From positions 912,501-976,500 of the forward strand of contig JAUIRK010000921.1 in NCBI GenBank assembly GCA_030549495.1: DNA of 64,000 nt. Reading direction: 5' to 3'. A model generated the notes under the pieces. The model did no database searches, was not told where the DNA came from, and worked only from the letters and a program-made list of their open reading frames with translations. A program made the position numbers and the translations under genes. Below, one piece after another: positions 1 to 15,049 of this stretch. Source of the stretch: Nectonema munidae (taxonomy: Eukaryota; Nematomorpha; Nectonematoida; Nectonematidae). The first letter of the stretch is position 1. Each line of letters begins with the position of its first letter.

Positions 1-540
1 AAGTTTTCATATATGCCAGAACAAAAATGTAGCAATGCCTTTTCAGTACAAGATCCCGAAAGGAAAGCGTACTGTTGATAAGAAATTAATACGAACTTGG
101 TGATAAAAGAAATCATTTTAGTTAAAATAATTTTTTCAAAGATTTTCGAAAAAACCGATGACAGAAATAGGCCTAACGTTTGATGGAGAAAGTTTCTTGC
201 CACTTTTATGCAAAGTTTAACTGCCAGATTTCAGATAAACAGAGGAAATTAAAAGTAAAATTTATAGAAGAAAGAAAAACTACAAGCCCACCAAAATTTG
301 CATTCAAACTACGTATATTTACATGTAAGATTTTAAATGAAGTTGAACTCTAGGTTTTTCAACTTTTCTTGTGAAATCAGTTTTGAGTTAGAAAGATAAT
401 CATCAAAATCATTAAATATTACTGAATTAAGCAAATTATATTTATACTCAACAGTCATAAGAATTAAAATATTTTAATTATTTAAAACTTGGTTTACGAT
501 ATCAATTTCTTTTTGATAGAAGTTCATTTTCAAATTTGCT
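1..540. other. AT-rich stretch, no gene seen
   Basis: No convincing coding segment, repeat or RNA gene was recognised. It lies 3' of the LINE ORF1 relic on the minus strand, where ORF2 would be expected, but I could not see endonuclease motifs. Confidence 0.5.
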
Positions 541-544
541 AAAG

Positions 545-1560
545 TATAGCATACATTTGAATTAGCCTTGTGATTAGGGTCTAATTTTTTATCTGCACAT
601 AACTTGCAGAAAAATTTATCATCACAGCTTTTTTTTATTGCAATCTTGTGACAAATGGTTTAAGCCACAAAATCTGCATAAAGGGTCGTTTAAACAACCA
701 GTACTAATATGTCCATAACTTATACATTTATAGCATACTTTGAGAAATGGTTTAAAAAGCGAAAACGAGTGAGATAAGGAATTTATAAAAATATATTTAC
801 TTGAGTGAACATAGTTGACACATTCTTTGTTTACCCTAAACGCGACATTACAGAAGTTAGATGTCTTAAACTTAACTTAAAAACTTTTAGTAGAGAATTT
901 TTAGGTATTTTGTTTTGCATACAAATAGCTTCCTTAATTTTATCGATACTAACTGTATTATTTATGTTCCTTATTACAAAAGTGGGCAACCTTTGAACTA
1001 ATCTTTCAAAAACATAGTTATTTGTTGTCAAAAAAGCTTAAAGTCGGCTTTGAGAATCATCATTAGAAGAATCGATTAGCAAGGAACCATCCTGACACTT
1101 TTTGTATTTAGTGAAGCACAAACCATTACTCAACGGATTTAATAATTCTGTTATACGTTTTTCAATACTTGTTTTGATAAATCGCATGAAAAAAAAACTT
1201 TTTATTTTAATTCTATATTTAGGATTGAAAAAATTTGGAGATTTGGGAGGAACAAACGTATTATTATTTTGCTTAGAAACGATTTTTGAAAAATTATAGC
1301 TTGCTTTCATCACCATATCTGAGTAAGATGGTTTAAATGTTATACTAAAGGGTGTAAAACTTGATGTTTTCTTTAAGATAACATCTTTGATAGCTGAAGT
1401 TTCTGCAGATAAAGATGTCAGTTTAGAATTAATTGAATCGAGAGCGTTTAGTTTAGAATTAATATTATCAATCTTTAAAATTTATTTTTTTAACTTTAGT
1501 TAAGCAACATTTTATATCTTTTTTGACGTCAATTGTGAACGACCCCATCAAGATTTTGTA
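545..1560 (-). pseudogene. Non-LTR retrotransposon (LINE) ORF1 relic
   Basis: This is a decayed nucleic-acid-binding ORF1 protein of a Jockey/I/CR1-like LINE. Read on the minus strand, the N-terminal part (about 1,555-1,330) has a short heptad-like repeat with INSKL occurring twice, suggesting a coiled coil. The middle (1,316-1,038 and 1,031-831) contains the typical pattern 'LPTFVIRNINN...ICMQNKIP'. The C-terminal part (about 760-560) carries zinc knuckles: CYKCISYGHISTGC, then CRFCGLNHLSQDC, then a third CxxC...H group. This knuckle array is characteristic of LINE ORF1 proteins. The reading frame is interrupted at about 1,038 and again between 830 and 770, so it is inactive. Family assignment beyond 'LINE with zinc-knuckle ORF1' is inference. 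Confidence 0.7.
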
Positions 1561-2048
1561 TGAGTGTCTATACCCCTTCCATCGAAAATGAAATAATGAA
1601 ACAGTTAGTAAAAGTGGAAAGCAAATTAAAAAAAATTATCATAGAAAATTAGAAAAAATTCCTTTAAATAATGAGATTTTAGAGATCAAATTAACATATA
1701 ATATTAAAATGAACAAATAAACAAATCAAATTAACATATAATATTAATTAAAATGAACAAATAATAAAAGTTAAGAACAATAAAATAAAAATGAAATAAT
1801 TTGAAATCAAAAAAAAGTCCTGTTGTATTTGGAGTTGGAAAAAACCAAAAAAAAACTATGGCAACTTTCACATTCTTAATTTTCTTTTTCCATAGCAAAA
1901 AGTTAAAAAAAGAAGGAGGAACAGAATATTTATAAACTTTCTACTATAAATAAAAAACTAAATGAAATAAAGACGCCATTTTAAATTAGATTATAATGAA
2001 GATTTATAAAAAAAATTCAAAAACAAGTTATTTATATTAAACACAATT
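1561..2048. other. AT-rich spacer
   Basis: Very A+T-rich. A short near-duplicate, 'aaattaacatataatatta', occurs twice at about 1,687 and 1,727. Nothing else was recognised. Confidence 0.4.
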
Positions 2049-2280
2049 CTAGGTTTGAATATATGAATAAATAGTTTTACGGTTTTTTATTTTATACCAA
2101 GGAAGGTATGCGCAGATGTCATCTACAAAAAGGAGAAATTTGAAAAAACTTAAAAGTGAAAAAATATTATTTATTGCTATGCTAAAAAGTATGGGTCTCA
2201 AAATGGATCCATGTGGAACAATATTTTGGAGAGATAAAATTCTAGAAAAAGCATCGTTCATCTTTACTATTTAGTGACTA
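2049..2280 (-). pseudogene. LINE reverse transcriptase fragment
   Basis: A 70-codon minus-strand frame contains two neighbouring reverse-transcriptase motifs of non-LTR elements: 'VPHGSILRPILFSIAINNI' (the usual GVPQGSILSPILF...IND block) and 'FKFLLFVDDICAY' (the FADD catalytic block, here FVDD). Spacing between the blocks is normal. Fingers, thumb and endonuclease are absent, so this is a short dead fragment. It lies upstream of the ORF1 relic on the same strand, the wrong order for one element, so it is probably a separate insertion. Confidence 0.75.
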
Positions 2281-4380
2281 TTTTTATAATATATGTTGAC
2301 ATACTAGACTGGAAAAATATAATGCACCGCCATATTTGGCTATTGATTTTTCCTATAATGATAATCTTGAAAAAGGTGATATAGTTCTTCATGTAAATAT
2401 ATATTATAAATATTAATAAATATATACATTGTTTGCTCCACTTTATTACCTTTGTGAACTCTCTTTTTTTTATAATAAAATTCTCTCTCTCTCTCTCTCA
2501 TAAGTTTTTCTACAGTAGCTCATTGGTCTGCGAATATATGCCAATTTCTGCAAAAGACATATGTGAATGAAATGATTTTTAAATAATTATCTAACGGTTA
2601 AAAGCTTTAAATATATATTTGTGTATTAAAAGGGCAAAATATGTAATAATATTGATAATAATAATTTTAAATTAGTATGCAAAAGTGATTTTATATTTTA
2701 AAGCAATATTGAATTCGACTCTAAAAATACATTATTTACTTGTATAAAACTTCCGATTCTAATGTTCTGATCAAAAATTTTTAAATTTTGTAAATTTAAT
2801 ATATATGATTTAAATATATAACTTACTTTTTGTATTAATTTTTTTTGCCTGAATTATCTTGCCTTTTAATTATTGTTCTGTTATATTAATAAATTTCCTA
2901 ATTAAATTTTCTACTGTGAATATTAATTTTTCTGTTTGTAGCCGATTCTAATTTTCGAAACACTTAAATCACACTTCATAGAATAAATTTTAGAACAAAT
3001 TTACATAGAATTTATAAACATTTATTTAATCAATTTTTCATAAAATTATAATTTTTTTTCAAGTTTGACTACTTCCAAAATCTGGCGTTAATATGTGAAG
3101 TATCTTCTTGCTATACTAAATAAAAATAAATTTAAGATTTAGTAAAATATAATTTTTCAAAGAAAAAAAGGGTTTCGTAATTCCATAAACATTTATTGCT
3201 ATTCAGTTAAGACATTGTATATAGAATTAAAAATATATTATATTAATTGGAAAGAATTTTTTTATCGTATAATTTAAGTGAAAACAATGCCATACACAAA
3301 ATAAATGCTTTATTTGGCTCTTGAGTTAAAAATACTTTTTATTTATTTTCTTTAAAATTTTAAATTAACCCTAGATCATATATAATTTCAGATAAAATTC
3401 CATTTCAAAAATAGTTTAAAATATGGGGCAGTTGGGTTACTGGTTTTACTAGGTGCTGTAAATTTGCTTCCAACTTTTTTAAATTGTCTAGAGTCTATTA
3501 AAACCAATATCTACTCATAGAATGCATATTCATTCTATAGAAGATTTTTATGATTTCTTGAGCATAATGGCGCCATCAAATTTTGCTGACGTAGTAATCA
3601 TTTTTTAAGACTATATCGATCATTTTTAAAAAAAATTTGATTGATTTCTTTGAGTATCAAACTGTTTTATTTTATAGTAGGAAGTAATAAATGAACTATT
3701 TATGAAAACACTTTTCTTTCATTTTTACACCTAGAGCTAAACGTCGAAAATGGAAATATATAAAATTGCAAATTTTATAATAGCATGTTAGAATCACGTC
3801 ATAGGGGTATCACATGACCAAAATTTTTACTTTTCATATTTTTTTCTTAGCTAAATTTGGTTCATCTAACTGTGAAAAATTAAACATACAACTCCAGATT
3901 TAAAAATTATAGCTAAAAACACTCGTGATTAGATCTTAATTTGAAAATTTGGTAATGTTTTTTCTTGTTTCTACAAAAAAACAAAGTAAATAACACTATC
4001 TTCCAAAGTTTCAATTACTATCTATTACTAATATGTTTTGTAGCATGTTTTAATTCCCTGTTATCCAATGCGGTCCATCTAGTCCACAGAAATATTAACG
4101 TTTTCCACATGATTTTTTTCCTTAACTGTCTAAAGCCAAATGTAATCTTAACGTTTTAAATTAATCCATTTGCACTTTAGATCCGTCTTTTTTCATTTTA
4201 TATTCTTCCTTTATCACTTTACTATAAAATGCGAAAGGACAAATTTAAAATAAAAATAGCGTATGCATATTATAAAAATGAAATTAAAGTTAAATATATA
4301 TTCACAAATATTCATTCCATTAAAATAGAAATATCAGGTATTTTTTATACTGCTAATAATAATTTATCAAAATTATTTAG
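2262..4380. other. AT-rich intergenic DNA
   Basis: About 2 kb with no recognised gene. A (CT)n microsatellite lies near 2,483-2,500. A 64-codon frame at 3,965-4,159 has no recognisable motif and looks like chance. Confidence 0.4.
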
Positions 4381-4409
4381 CTGAATTTCGAAAGAGGTTG
4401 GGGTAAGAA

Positions 4410-4485
4410 GGGTGGAAGTTGGGGCGGGGGGGGGGGGGGTTGGAGGCCTAGAGCACACTTAGTCCCTCTCCTGTATCCGCCCTTG
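4410..4485 (-). repeat. Partial transposon end with poly-G tract
   Basis: Read on the minus strand the segment begins CAAGGGCGGATACAGGAGAG and runs into a C/G-rich tract of more than ten C. Ends of this style (CAAGGGCGGATCCAG followed by a C/G run) are common on hAT-like non-autonomous elements in animals. No matching second end was found, so only a terminus is called. Confidence 0.35.
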
Positions 4486-4489
4486 TATC

Positions 4490-5078
4490 TATTCTTTATA
4501 ACACATACAAATTTAGTTTGGCTTTTTGTTTTAAATTATTTAAACACTTTAAGACGGCTTTTCTTTCCCTGAAATAAACTTATCAAGGCGCATGGGTGCT
4601 TATTTGGGTAAAGAGTAAGAGTGAAATATATTTACATTATGGATGACAACTTCTAATATGAAACTTTAAATTGCAAGATAAAGAGAATGATTTGTAGCAA
4701 TGCAAGCAGGAAAATGGCTTAAATCCTATAAATATAAAGTATTTAATAAAAAATCACTTTATAAAAAAATAACCATATGTACTCTTGAAATGTTAGAAAA
4801 TTGGAGGCATCAAGTAAGAGAATGATATATATTTTGATTGAGGTAGTTTTTTTATTATGTATAGAATAAAGAACTGATGTAAAAGTATAAGGGAAGCTAT
4901 CTTATGTTTTTAAATTATTGTGAATTTAAATAAATTATAATATTAAAATTTAACTTCACATAACAATAAATGAATTTAATTATTATATGCATTTAGAAAC
5001 AAGTAATACTTTTATGCATTTTTAAGTGATTATATAAAATTTATTAGGCATCTTTGATTTATTAATTATTATTTGATA
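4490..5078. other. AT-rich spacer
   Basis: No gene or repeat recognised. Confidence 0.4.
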
Positions 5079-5150
5079 AAGGTAAAGATAGAGATACCGT
5101 ATGGTTTTTTCATCGAGAAGGCACAATTGCGCCACTTTTTCCAAACTATA
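5079..5150 (-). repeat. SINE fragment (3' body)
   Basis: Shares the string 'catcgagaaggcacaatt' and flanking sequence with the fuller copy at 48,900-49,060. It matches the body and tail of the tRNA-derived SINE family seen elsewhere in the window. The head is missing and a homopolymer-rich tract follows. Confidence 0.6.
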
Positions 5151-5169
5151 AGAAAAGGAGGGGTGGTGG

Positions 5170-5244
5170 TGAAAAGAAAAAAAAATAATCCCCCCCCTTT
5201 TGTTTTAAAAAAAAAAAAAAAAAATAATATTTTTATTTGGATGG

Positions 5245-5278
<34 letters not shown>

Positions 5279-5280
5279 AA
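5170..5280. repeat. Homopolymer-rich tract
   Basis: Runs of C (about 8), A (about 18) and a second A run of about 30 follow each other. It directly abuts the truncated SINE copy, so it may be a degenerate poly-A tail or a sequencing or assembly artefact. Frames through it are not real genes. Confidence 0.6.
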
Positions 5281-7100
5281 AGATAACTAAAAATTGTAAA
5301 AACTTTCTGTCCATTATCTATTTGAAGGTGGGAATTTTCAAGGAGATTTTTTATCCTTTTTTAGTCTGCAATTTTTTTTATTTATTCTCCAAAGAAGAAT
5401 TTTTTGGTTACTGCTTGATAATATTCTCGTTTTCAGTGCTGATAATTTCACCGATTTATTTTTTGAAAGTTTTTGTTCTTTGTATTGTAAATATTTTAGA
5501 ATATTAAAACTTTTTTTTTCAAAAAACGGAAGTTTTGGATTAAAACATTTTAAATGTTTCTTTTTTGATTAATCAAAATTTTTTATTAATTTATAATAAA
5601 TTTTGATTTTATTTCACATAATCATTATTTTTTTTTAAATTTGATAAGGGTACTTTAATTTAATAGATTTTAAATATATTATTTTCTATATTTTTAAGTA
5701 CTTTCAAAGATTAATAAAAATAGTTAATTACCTATTTGATTAAGATTAATTAGTTAATTTACTAGATTGATATATTAAATTTACTACACTATTAGTAGAA
5801 CAAAAGTAGTAAAGATTACTGTAACTATAGTAATTCTAAGGACAGTTATTACTATACTATAAATTTCTAGTAACCGTTACTAGTTATTTTTATGAGTGGT
5901 ATGATTTACCAAATGGGATACAACGGTGTAAAAATGATTGTGTTTTTGAATATTCATTCAATTAAATTTCCCGTGTGTTTAATTTGATACTTTTTATAAT
6001 AAAGTTTTTGAAAAAATTTTGTTAATGAAAAAAGAGAAAATCGTTGAGAGTTTTTTAAAAGGAAAGCAAAATACACTTTCAATTTATCTAAAAGACACTA
6101 TATTGATCAGTCGGACTAAACTTGAACAAAGGTTGATTGAATTGAATATAAAAAGAAATAATTAATTAAATAAACTAATTTCCTATAACTAACTCAATAA
6201 TTAACAACTAATCAAAATAAAAATTTATTCTTAACATAACACACAAAAATTACGAATATGGAAATAAATGCCCAACTGGAGGAGGGGAGGGGTACTTTGT
6301 TGATGGAGAACAGATGAAATATTTGTAAGGTGTATTTATTTTTAAAAATATTCAATTAATCCTATTATTTTTTTATTTATGTATTTATAGGAAAAGTAAA
6401 AATATATAAAATGCCATATATATTCAAATACGAATGCGAGCAGGAATTTTTTTAGGATGTAATTTCATTTTTTTTAATGAGTATGGATCTCTATGCGCTT
6501 AGCTACGTATAAAATAACAAAGCGAATTTAAAAATTAAATTAGGAAATTTTTTAATTGTTATAATAAAATTTGAAATTGTTATTCCAAAAAATTGAATTG
6601 ACTAAGCCTTAATATCTTAAATATTTTAAAGATTACTTTAACAAAAAATGAGACTTATTTGTTATACTTTAATTCAGCACATTTTTAATTTATTAAAATA
6701 TTATTTCATAACATTTTTCAAAAAGTTAAAACAAAAGTTAAAAAGTTATAGATCTGTTTATGGAGATATACAAGTTTTAACTTTGTGAATTGGGAAAAAT
6801 TATTTCTAGAGATATTGAAAGTTGACAGTACTATTAACTGCAATAAATCTATAGGGCAAATTTAATGATTCCTTTCAAATATCTCAAATATGGAAAATGT
6901 AAATATTGAAAATATGCTATCAAATAAAATTTTTATTATTTTTTAGAAAAAAAAGAAGTTTTTTTAGTAAAACTTGGCTAAAAAACTTTTTTTAATTTTT
7001 GAAAATATATCAGATATTATAAAATTTGAATTTGATAGTTTCATTTCAAATATCTTTGCCACCAATAAAATTTGCTTAGTTGAGATATAAAATAATTTTT
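5281..7100. other. AT-rich intergenic DNA
   Basis: No gene seen. The segment at about 5,790-5,885 is rich in 'agtaa/ttact' motifs in both orientations and may be a degenerate inverted repeat. The 3' UTR of the zinc-finger gene should lie at its right end. Confidence 0.4.
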
Positions 7101-7107
7101 CTGCATG

Positions 7108-9962
<2,855 letters not shown>

Positions 9963-10230
9963 TTTTAAAATGAACTATACTCCTAAAATAAAAAAAGTGT
10001 TGAGTGCAGAAAAACAACATTTAGTAGCCTTCTTTAAATCCACTTACTTGGGTTTAACCGATTTAGGAACAAGACAAGAAGATGACTTCATCCTATTTAA
10101 TTCCATTGAAAGTAAAATTCGTCTCGTCTGTGTTCCCTTTAGGAACATTGATTTTAAATAGATAGGATTTCTACTATTCGCTTCTTGATCTTTTTCTATA
10201 AAACCCCGTCCCATCTTAACCATGATATGT
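9963..10230. promoter_or_regulatory. 5' flank of the zinc-finger gene
   Basis: This 270 bp lies upstream of the zinc-finger start codon and should hold its 5' UTR and core promoter. No specific element can be named. A divergent 63-codon frame at 9,970-10,161 lacks recognisable motifs. Confidence 0.35.
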
Positions 10231-10233
10231 ATA

Positions 10234-10384
10234 CAGTAAAATGCCTATTAGTGAGCAGGTCTAATTAGCGAACGCTTCTCTAAACAGTCCAAATACATTC
10301 CTTCTACACTATTGCAACCTCTTTATAGTGAAAACTTTCATCTGAGTCCTAAGCGTGCTCAATAAGAGAGAGGTTTCACCATAT
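10234..10384. mobile_element. Pogo/Tigger-like MITE
   Basis: About 150 bp. The left end reads 'cagtaaaatgcctattag' after TA; the right end, inverted, reads 'ggtgaaacctctctcttatt', next to TATA. Both ends continue into 'tgagca'. CAGT...AAACCTC termini next to TA are typical of pogo-type Tc1/mariner MITEs. The inverted ends are imperfect, so it is old. Confidence 0.45.
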
Positions 10385-10589
10385 AGCGTCCGTAAGCGTA
10401 ATAGTAGTATACTTTGTTGGGATCTCTATTTCAAGGATTGATAGTAGAATGAAAGGAAAATGATAAAAAGTCTTTCTATACCGTGGATTTTGACAATTCC
10501 AATTTTTTCATCATTTTGAATAAGAGTTAACAAGTGCTGTACCAATTTGTAAAAGGGCCTTCACTGTAAAATTTTGGAAACATATCGTA

Positions 10590-10650
10590 TGGGTTAGGAT
10601 TAGTGTAGAATTAGCATTAGTGTTAGGGTTGAGATTAGGTTTAGTAGTGT
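10590..10650 (-). repeat. Degenerate TTAGG-like tract
   Basis: Several 'ttagg', 'attag' and 'gttagggttg' units occur in about 60 bp in forward orientation. It resembles decayed telomere-type repeat but is too short and irregular to be certain. Confidence 0.3.
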
Positions 10651-10693
10651 TAGCACTTTTGACAAACTTGACAAAAACTTTCCTTTTTATTTG

Positions 10694-10800
10694 TATGAAC
10701 TGGTTATCGACCACAGTCGACATATGTCGACCATATAAAAATAAAATCGTTTGCATTTATTAATGCCTTTTAATAAAACTCTCTCCAGGAACAGTCTTAT
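10694..10800 (+). mobile_element. Partial TTAA-type MITE
   Basis: 'ggttatcgaccacagtcgac' and the following 'tcgtttgcatttattaatgc' closely match the better-preserved copy at 60,026-60,152. The right end is missing. Confidence 0.5.
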
Positions 10801-11478
10801 CTTTTTTCAAATAATTTTTATTGAGATTAAATTCCGCCATTTTTTTACTGCTCCATTCAGTGACGTAGCCAGAGGAAAATTCATTCGTAGACCATAACGC
10901 TGAAGTAAACATGCTTTTCTACAAACTATCTTCATATTTTGCACATTCTCATACCTATATATTTTGTTTTGGGCGTTTTGAAGTGTTATCACAACCAAAT
11001 TAACATATGCTAGGTGTCTCCATCTTTGAAATGGAAGCAGGTCAATTCGACCTTTATATATATATATATACTATTTTTACTTCTAAATTATCTTTTTTTT
11101 ATTTCCAAATGATCTTTATTCAATTCTAAATTGTCTTTTTCAATCTTTATTAATCTAAACTCTCTTTCTAAAATACAGAATAAAATTGAAAAAAGACAAT
11201 TTAAAAAAACAAATCAGAATTTAAAAAAGACAAATTACAAATGAAATAAGACAAATTAGGATTGAAATAAGACAATTTCAAACTTAACAAATAAAATAAT
11301 TTAGTAGTAAAAATAGTACATTTTGACATTAATGCTGCCTTAAAGCCGAAATGTACAGAGAGCGAATTTTCCAAATGCCGAATTGTCTTGACACAGACTT
11401 ATCCTTAAATCCTATAAAATCAGGATTCACTTTTTACTGCAAACATATTTTTTTATCCTTTTTGTATATATAAATTAA

Positions 11479-12474
11479 CCCTATTAGTTCTGGACTAAAT
11501 TTGTCCGCTCAACAGCTGGGGCGTAAAGTCAATAATACCTCGTAGAATCAATCAAACCTGTTAAAAAATTGATTTATCTCAAAAAGAAACATTTTATCCA
11601 AATAATTATATAAAGTTTTTTACACATATATATACCCATTTTCAAGTACGCTGTGTTTACTGGTGATATTTCTTTTTTATGAAAATGAGTCAAACATGAG
11701 AAAAATAATTTCAATAAAAAAAGAAAAAGTTTTTTATTCATATATACCCATTTCAAGTATGTAGAATTAAATGACGGTTTTCGTTTTTTTATAAAATCCA
11801 TAAAACCTGTCAAAAAAATCGATTAAACCTATAATGTCAAATATATTCTCTTCAAAATATATTCTACTTTCAGTATTTCTCTAATAATAATTATTATTTT
11901 TTAAATTTATTTAATAAACCAACTTTAGGTGTTTAATTCACGCAAATTATTTGTTTTGTCAGTAAATTAGGTATCTCGATAGGACCTCTATCTTTTTGGC
12001 TACAAATTTGTTAACGGCTCGTAGTCTCTATGTCATATATTCTATACTTTACAGTATGTAATTTTGCTATTCATTCTATCATGATCCTTTGTTGGTAGTT
12101 GAAGGAATGTTTTATTAGATATATTTCTCATCAATCAAAATTTTGATTGACATTTTCTAAAAAATAGCCCTGATTTTTGGAAAAATTAAATATATAAAGT
12201 GTTATTCGTTCAAAACTCTATACAATTTTTAAGGTTATATATAATATAGACCCTAAGTTATAAGGCTAACTACAGATAATGTCAAAATTTTGATTGAAAG
12301 TTTTTGACACAAGAGGGTCATTCAACTACCATGAAAATGGTATCAAAAGATGCACCCAGCGATTTTAGCAAAAGTCACGTAATTTAAAGGGATATGATTC
12401 GGCCAATTTTGTACAAAAATTTTTAGTGAAGGGGGGGGGGGGGGAGGGCATTTTACGCCCCAGCACTAATAGGG
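11479..12474. mobile_element. piggyBac-type non-autonomous element, about 1 kb
   Basis: The left end is TTAA followed by CCCTATTAGT; the right end is ACTAATAGGG followed by CTAA. This gives 10-bp perfect inverted ends starting CCC at a TTAA target with one base changed on the right. Both ends also share 'gctggggcgtaaa' in inverted form. Internally it has a duplicated 'tatacccatttcaagta'-like block at about 11,630 and 11,745 and a G run of about 14 at 12,430. No transposase frame is seen. Relatives: 22,735-22,925, 26,602-26,780 and 56,440-56,508. Confidence 0.65.
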
Positions 12475-12479
12475 CTAAG

Positions 12480-13905
12480 TAATTAGTTTTTCTATAATAT
12501 AATAATATCTTAAAATATATATATAGACTAATACCATAAATCCATATATTTCAGATTCTTTAAAAAATCGTCACCTAACCTCATGCCTTCGATTCCCTTC
12601 TAAATACGCCACTACTGTTTAGATGTGTTTGAAGTTTAACCATTTTATATGTTTTTATATGTTTCAAAAATTTTGAAAAAATTCCTACATGCATTTTTGT
12701 CATTATTTGCTAATAAATGTTTTTCCCTTAAATCAATATTGATAACTGTAAGATATTTTTAAATAAAGGTAAAAAATTCTAGATAATAATTAATGCAAAC
12801 CTCATTGCAGCATTGTCAAACCTAAGTATGATTTCAACATCCGCCCGCACTAGGCTTCAAACTACTCTTTGATGATAGAAAGTGTTTACAATGAAATTAA
12901 TTGATTTTGATCAATATCTTGCTTATGAATCTCCATAAATGAATTTTTCGCCTCAAAAATTCTATGTATATTTAGTACGATTCATCTTTATAAGCAAATT
13001 TTGTCACTGATGAATATTTACAAGTCAAAGCAAAGAAGAAGACTAAAAACTGATCATACGAATGATACCTTCACACCTATGAATTATTATCATAAAATTA
13101 CTGTTAATGGCAAAAGATGTCAAGTTTATGAGAAGGAAATTTAAAAATAAAAACGTCATTCGAACATTTTAAATAATTTTATTCAGGAACTTTTGATTTT
13201 TGCTGTGATCGTTTGCGTTTTTAGAAATCTTGGCTTTTTGATCGTGGCTGCAGGAGCTGTAAATATTCGAAATCCAGACTGCTTTATTCCCCTGTGATAT
13301 GAGTTTTACTTTTAGAGGATATCTGCTTAGATAAATCACATTTTCACAAACTTTATACTCCTTTGTACAAATAAAGAAGTTATACCGGAAGAAGATAAAG
13401 AAGGAACTCTTATCACTCAAAATATAAATCTACCATATATCATGAGATGAGATTTTTATGATTTTCAAAATTTTCAAATTTTTTAAAAAAAGGAAAAATG
13501 AGTAAATTTAAAGTCTCACTTGAATAAGGTGCTTTCCGCGTAAATGAAAAGGCCCTTTTATTGAAGGTAAAGGGACAAGGGTGTGGAAAGAATAAGCATT
13601 TATTTTGTTTACCGAAAAATTATATCCATGTACTTGTTTCCTCTGTCATCTTTGCTTTGAAAAATTTTTTTCACTCATCTTCGCATTAAAGAAGTAAAAA
13701 TGTTATAGTTTATGCCTGACAAATAATGATGAATGCATAATAATAATGCACCCAAGTATATACACATTAAACACCAACTACAATTTGTTATATAAATATT
13801 AACTACTATCTATCCTCAAGCTTATTCATTCGATATATCAGAATGATTTGCAAATTTTAAATATATTGTACGCAGATTGTCTAGTCAATGGAGCAAAATC
13901 TAGAG
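12480..13905. other. AT-rich intergenic DNA
   Basis: No recognised gene. An 83-codon minus-strand frame at 13,169-13,420 has no known motif. Confidence 0.4.
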
Positions 13906-14000
13906 CAGGGGTTCCCAAACTTTTTCTGATCGTTACCCACTTTCCATACATGATCCTTGTCTATGGCCCCCACAACAATCATAGCCGGTGAATACCGGGA
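13906..14000 (+). mobile_element. hAT-like element end (partial)
   Basis: Begins 'caggggttcccaaacttttt' followed by 'ctgatcgttacccacttt', a typical hAT terminus. A related direct-orientation block, 'ttttccccatcgtgacaccc', lies at about 15,017. A proper inverted second end was not found. Confidence 0.5.
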
Positions 14001-14324
14001 CTGTCTACTAGTATCTAACAAGTATAATCATAAGATTAATTAAAAAAGGCATTTTGCTAAAAGGTGTTTCAAGAATAAGCAAAAAAAGAAGGAAACATAG
14101 AAAATTCACCGGATGAAAAAAGTTTATTAATCCTACGCTGTGATTTAATCTTTGAATCTTACAAATTTGATAAAATTGTAACAATTAAGTGCTTTAGTTG
14201 GGAGACAATTCTACTCACAATTCATAGATCTCATAGTATTCACAGGTGGGATAAGAAGCCTTCCCTCCATCGGCTATCTACACTAAATCCTGTGGTTTTT
14301 TTATGCTAGCCTCAGTTATGGCCC

Positions 14325-14403
14325 TTTAATTTTTGGGGGGGGCCCCCGGGGGGCGGGGCCCCCGGTTTGGGGGCCAGGGGTTTGGGGGGTTCGGGCCCCC
14401 CTC

Positions 14404-14434
<31 letters not shown>

Positions 14435-14537
14435 TGGGGGGGGGGGGGGGGGGGGGGCTCCTCCCCCCCAAAAAAAAAAAAAAAAAAAAAAAAAATTATA
14501 TTTTTTGTGTTTTTATTTTGGTTTTTTATTCCTTTTT

Positions 14538-14571
<34 letters not shown>

Positions 14572-14745
14572 TTTTGGAAGAGGAAAGGAGGGGGTGTGGT
14601 GTGTGGGGTGTTGTGTTTGGTGTTTTTTGTTTTTTTTTTTTTTTTTTTTATATTTATAAATTTAATTTTTTTTTTTAATATTTTATTTTTTTTTTTTTGT
14701 TTGGGGTTTTGTTGGGGGGGGGGGGAAATAGTTTTATGCTGAAAC
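14325..14745. repeat. Extreme homopolymer tract (G, C, A, T runs)
   Basis: Long G runs (one region of about 65 nt interrupted once), an A run of more than 25 nt and T runs of about 30 nt follow one another. Base composition is utterly unlike the flanks. Overlapping frames rich in Gly, Lys or Phe here are meaningless. Likely a sequencing or consensus artefact, possibly around a real short homopolymer. Confidence 0.75.
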
Positions 14746-15049
14746 TTTTTGAAAAGGAGAAGAAGAATGGCGAATTGAAACAGGGATGATTGAATTGCAA
14801 CACAATGGCAATTTGGTCGACAGGCATAAAAGTATTTCACGTTTCTTTGGAAACACTTATATATATATACTTTTGCGTATAGTGCGTATTTTTAAGTTAA
14901 AAAAGAAGCCACCATAAAATTTAGAAAATCTTATACTCGCTGGTGTAACGCTTTTTAAACCTTATGTCAAAAATTATTATTGAATACGTCTCAGAGTCTG
15001 GGCTCATGAACCATTTTCCCCATCGTGACACCCCTATCACCTTTACAAT

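Noticed and set aside
5073-5314. Open frames on both strands
   Set aside because: They are runs of Lys or Phe from homopolymers and a SINE fragment.
9970-10161. 63-codon frame divergent from the zinc-finger gene
   Set aside because: No recognised motif and it lies in the expected 5' UTR and promoter.
10590-10650. Interstitial telomere
   Set aside because: Too short and irregular; kept only as a low-confidence repeat.
10856-10880. 'cagtgacgtagccagagg', a common transposon-end-like string
   Set aside because: No second end or flanking duplication was found.
14333-14840. Several overlapping frames of about 100 codons
   Set aside because: Gly/Lys/Phe-rich translation of homopolymer runs; no gene.
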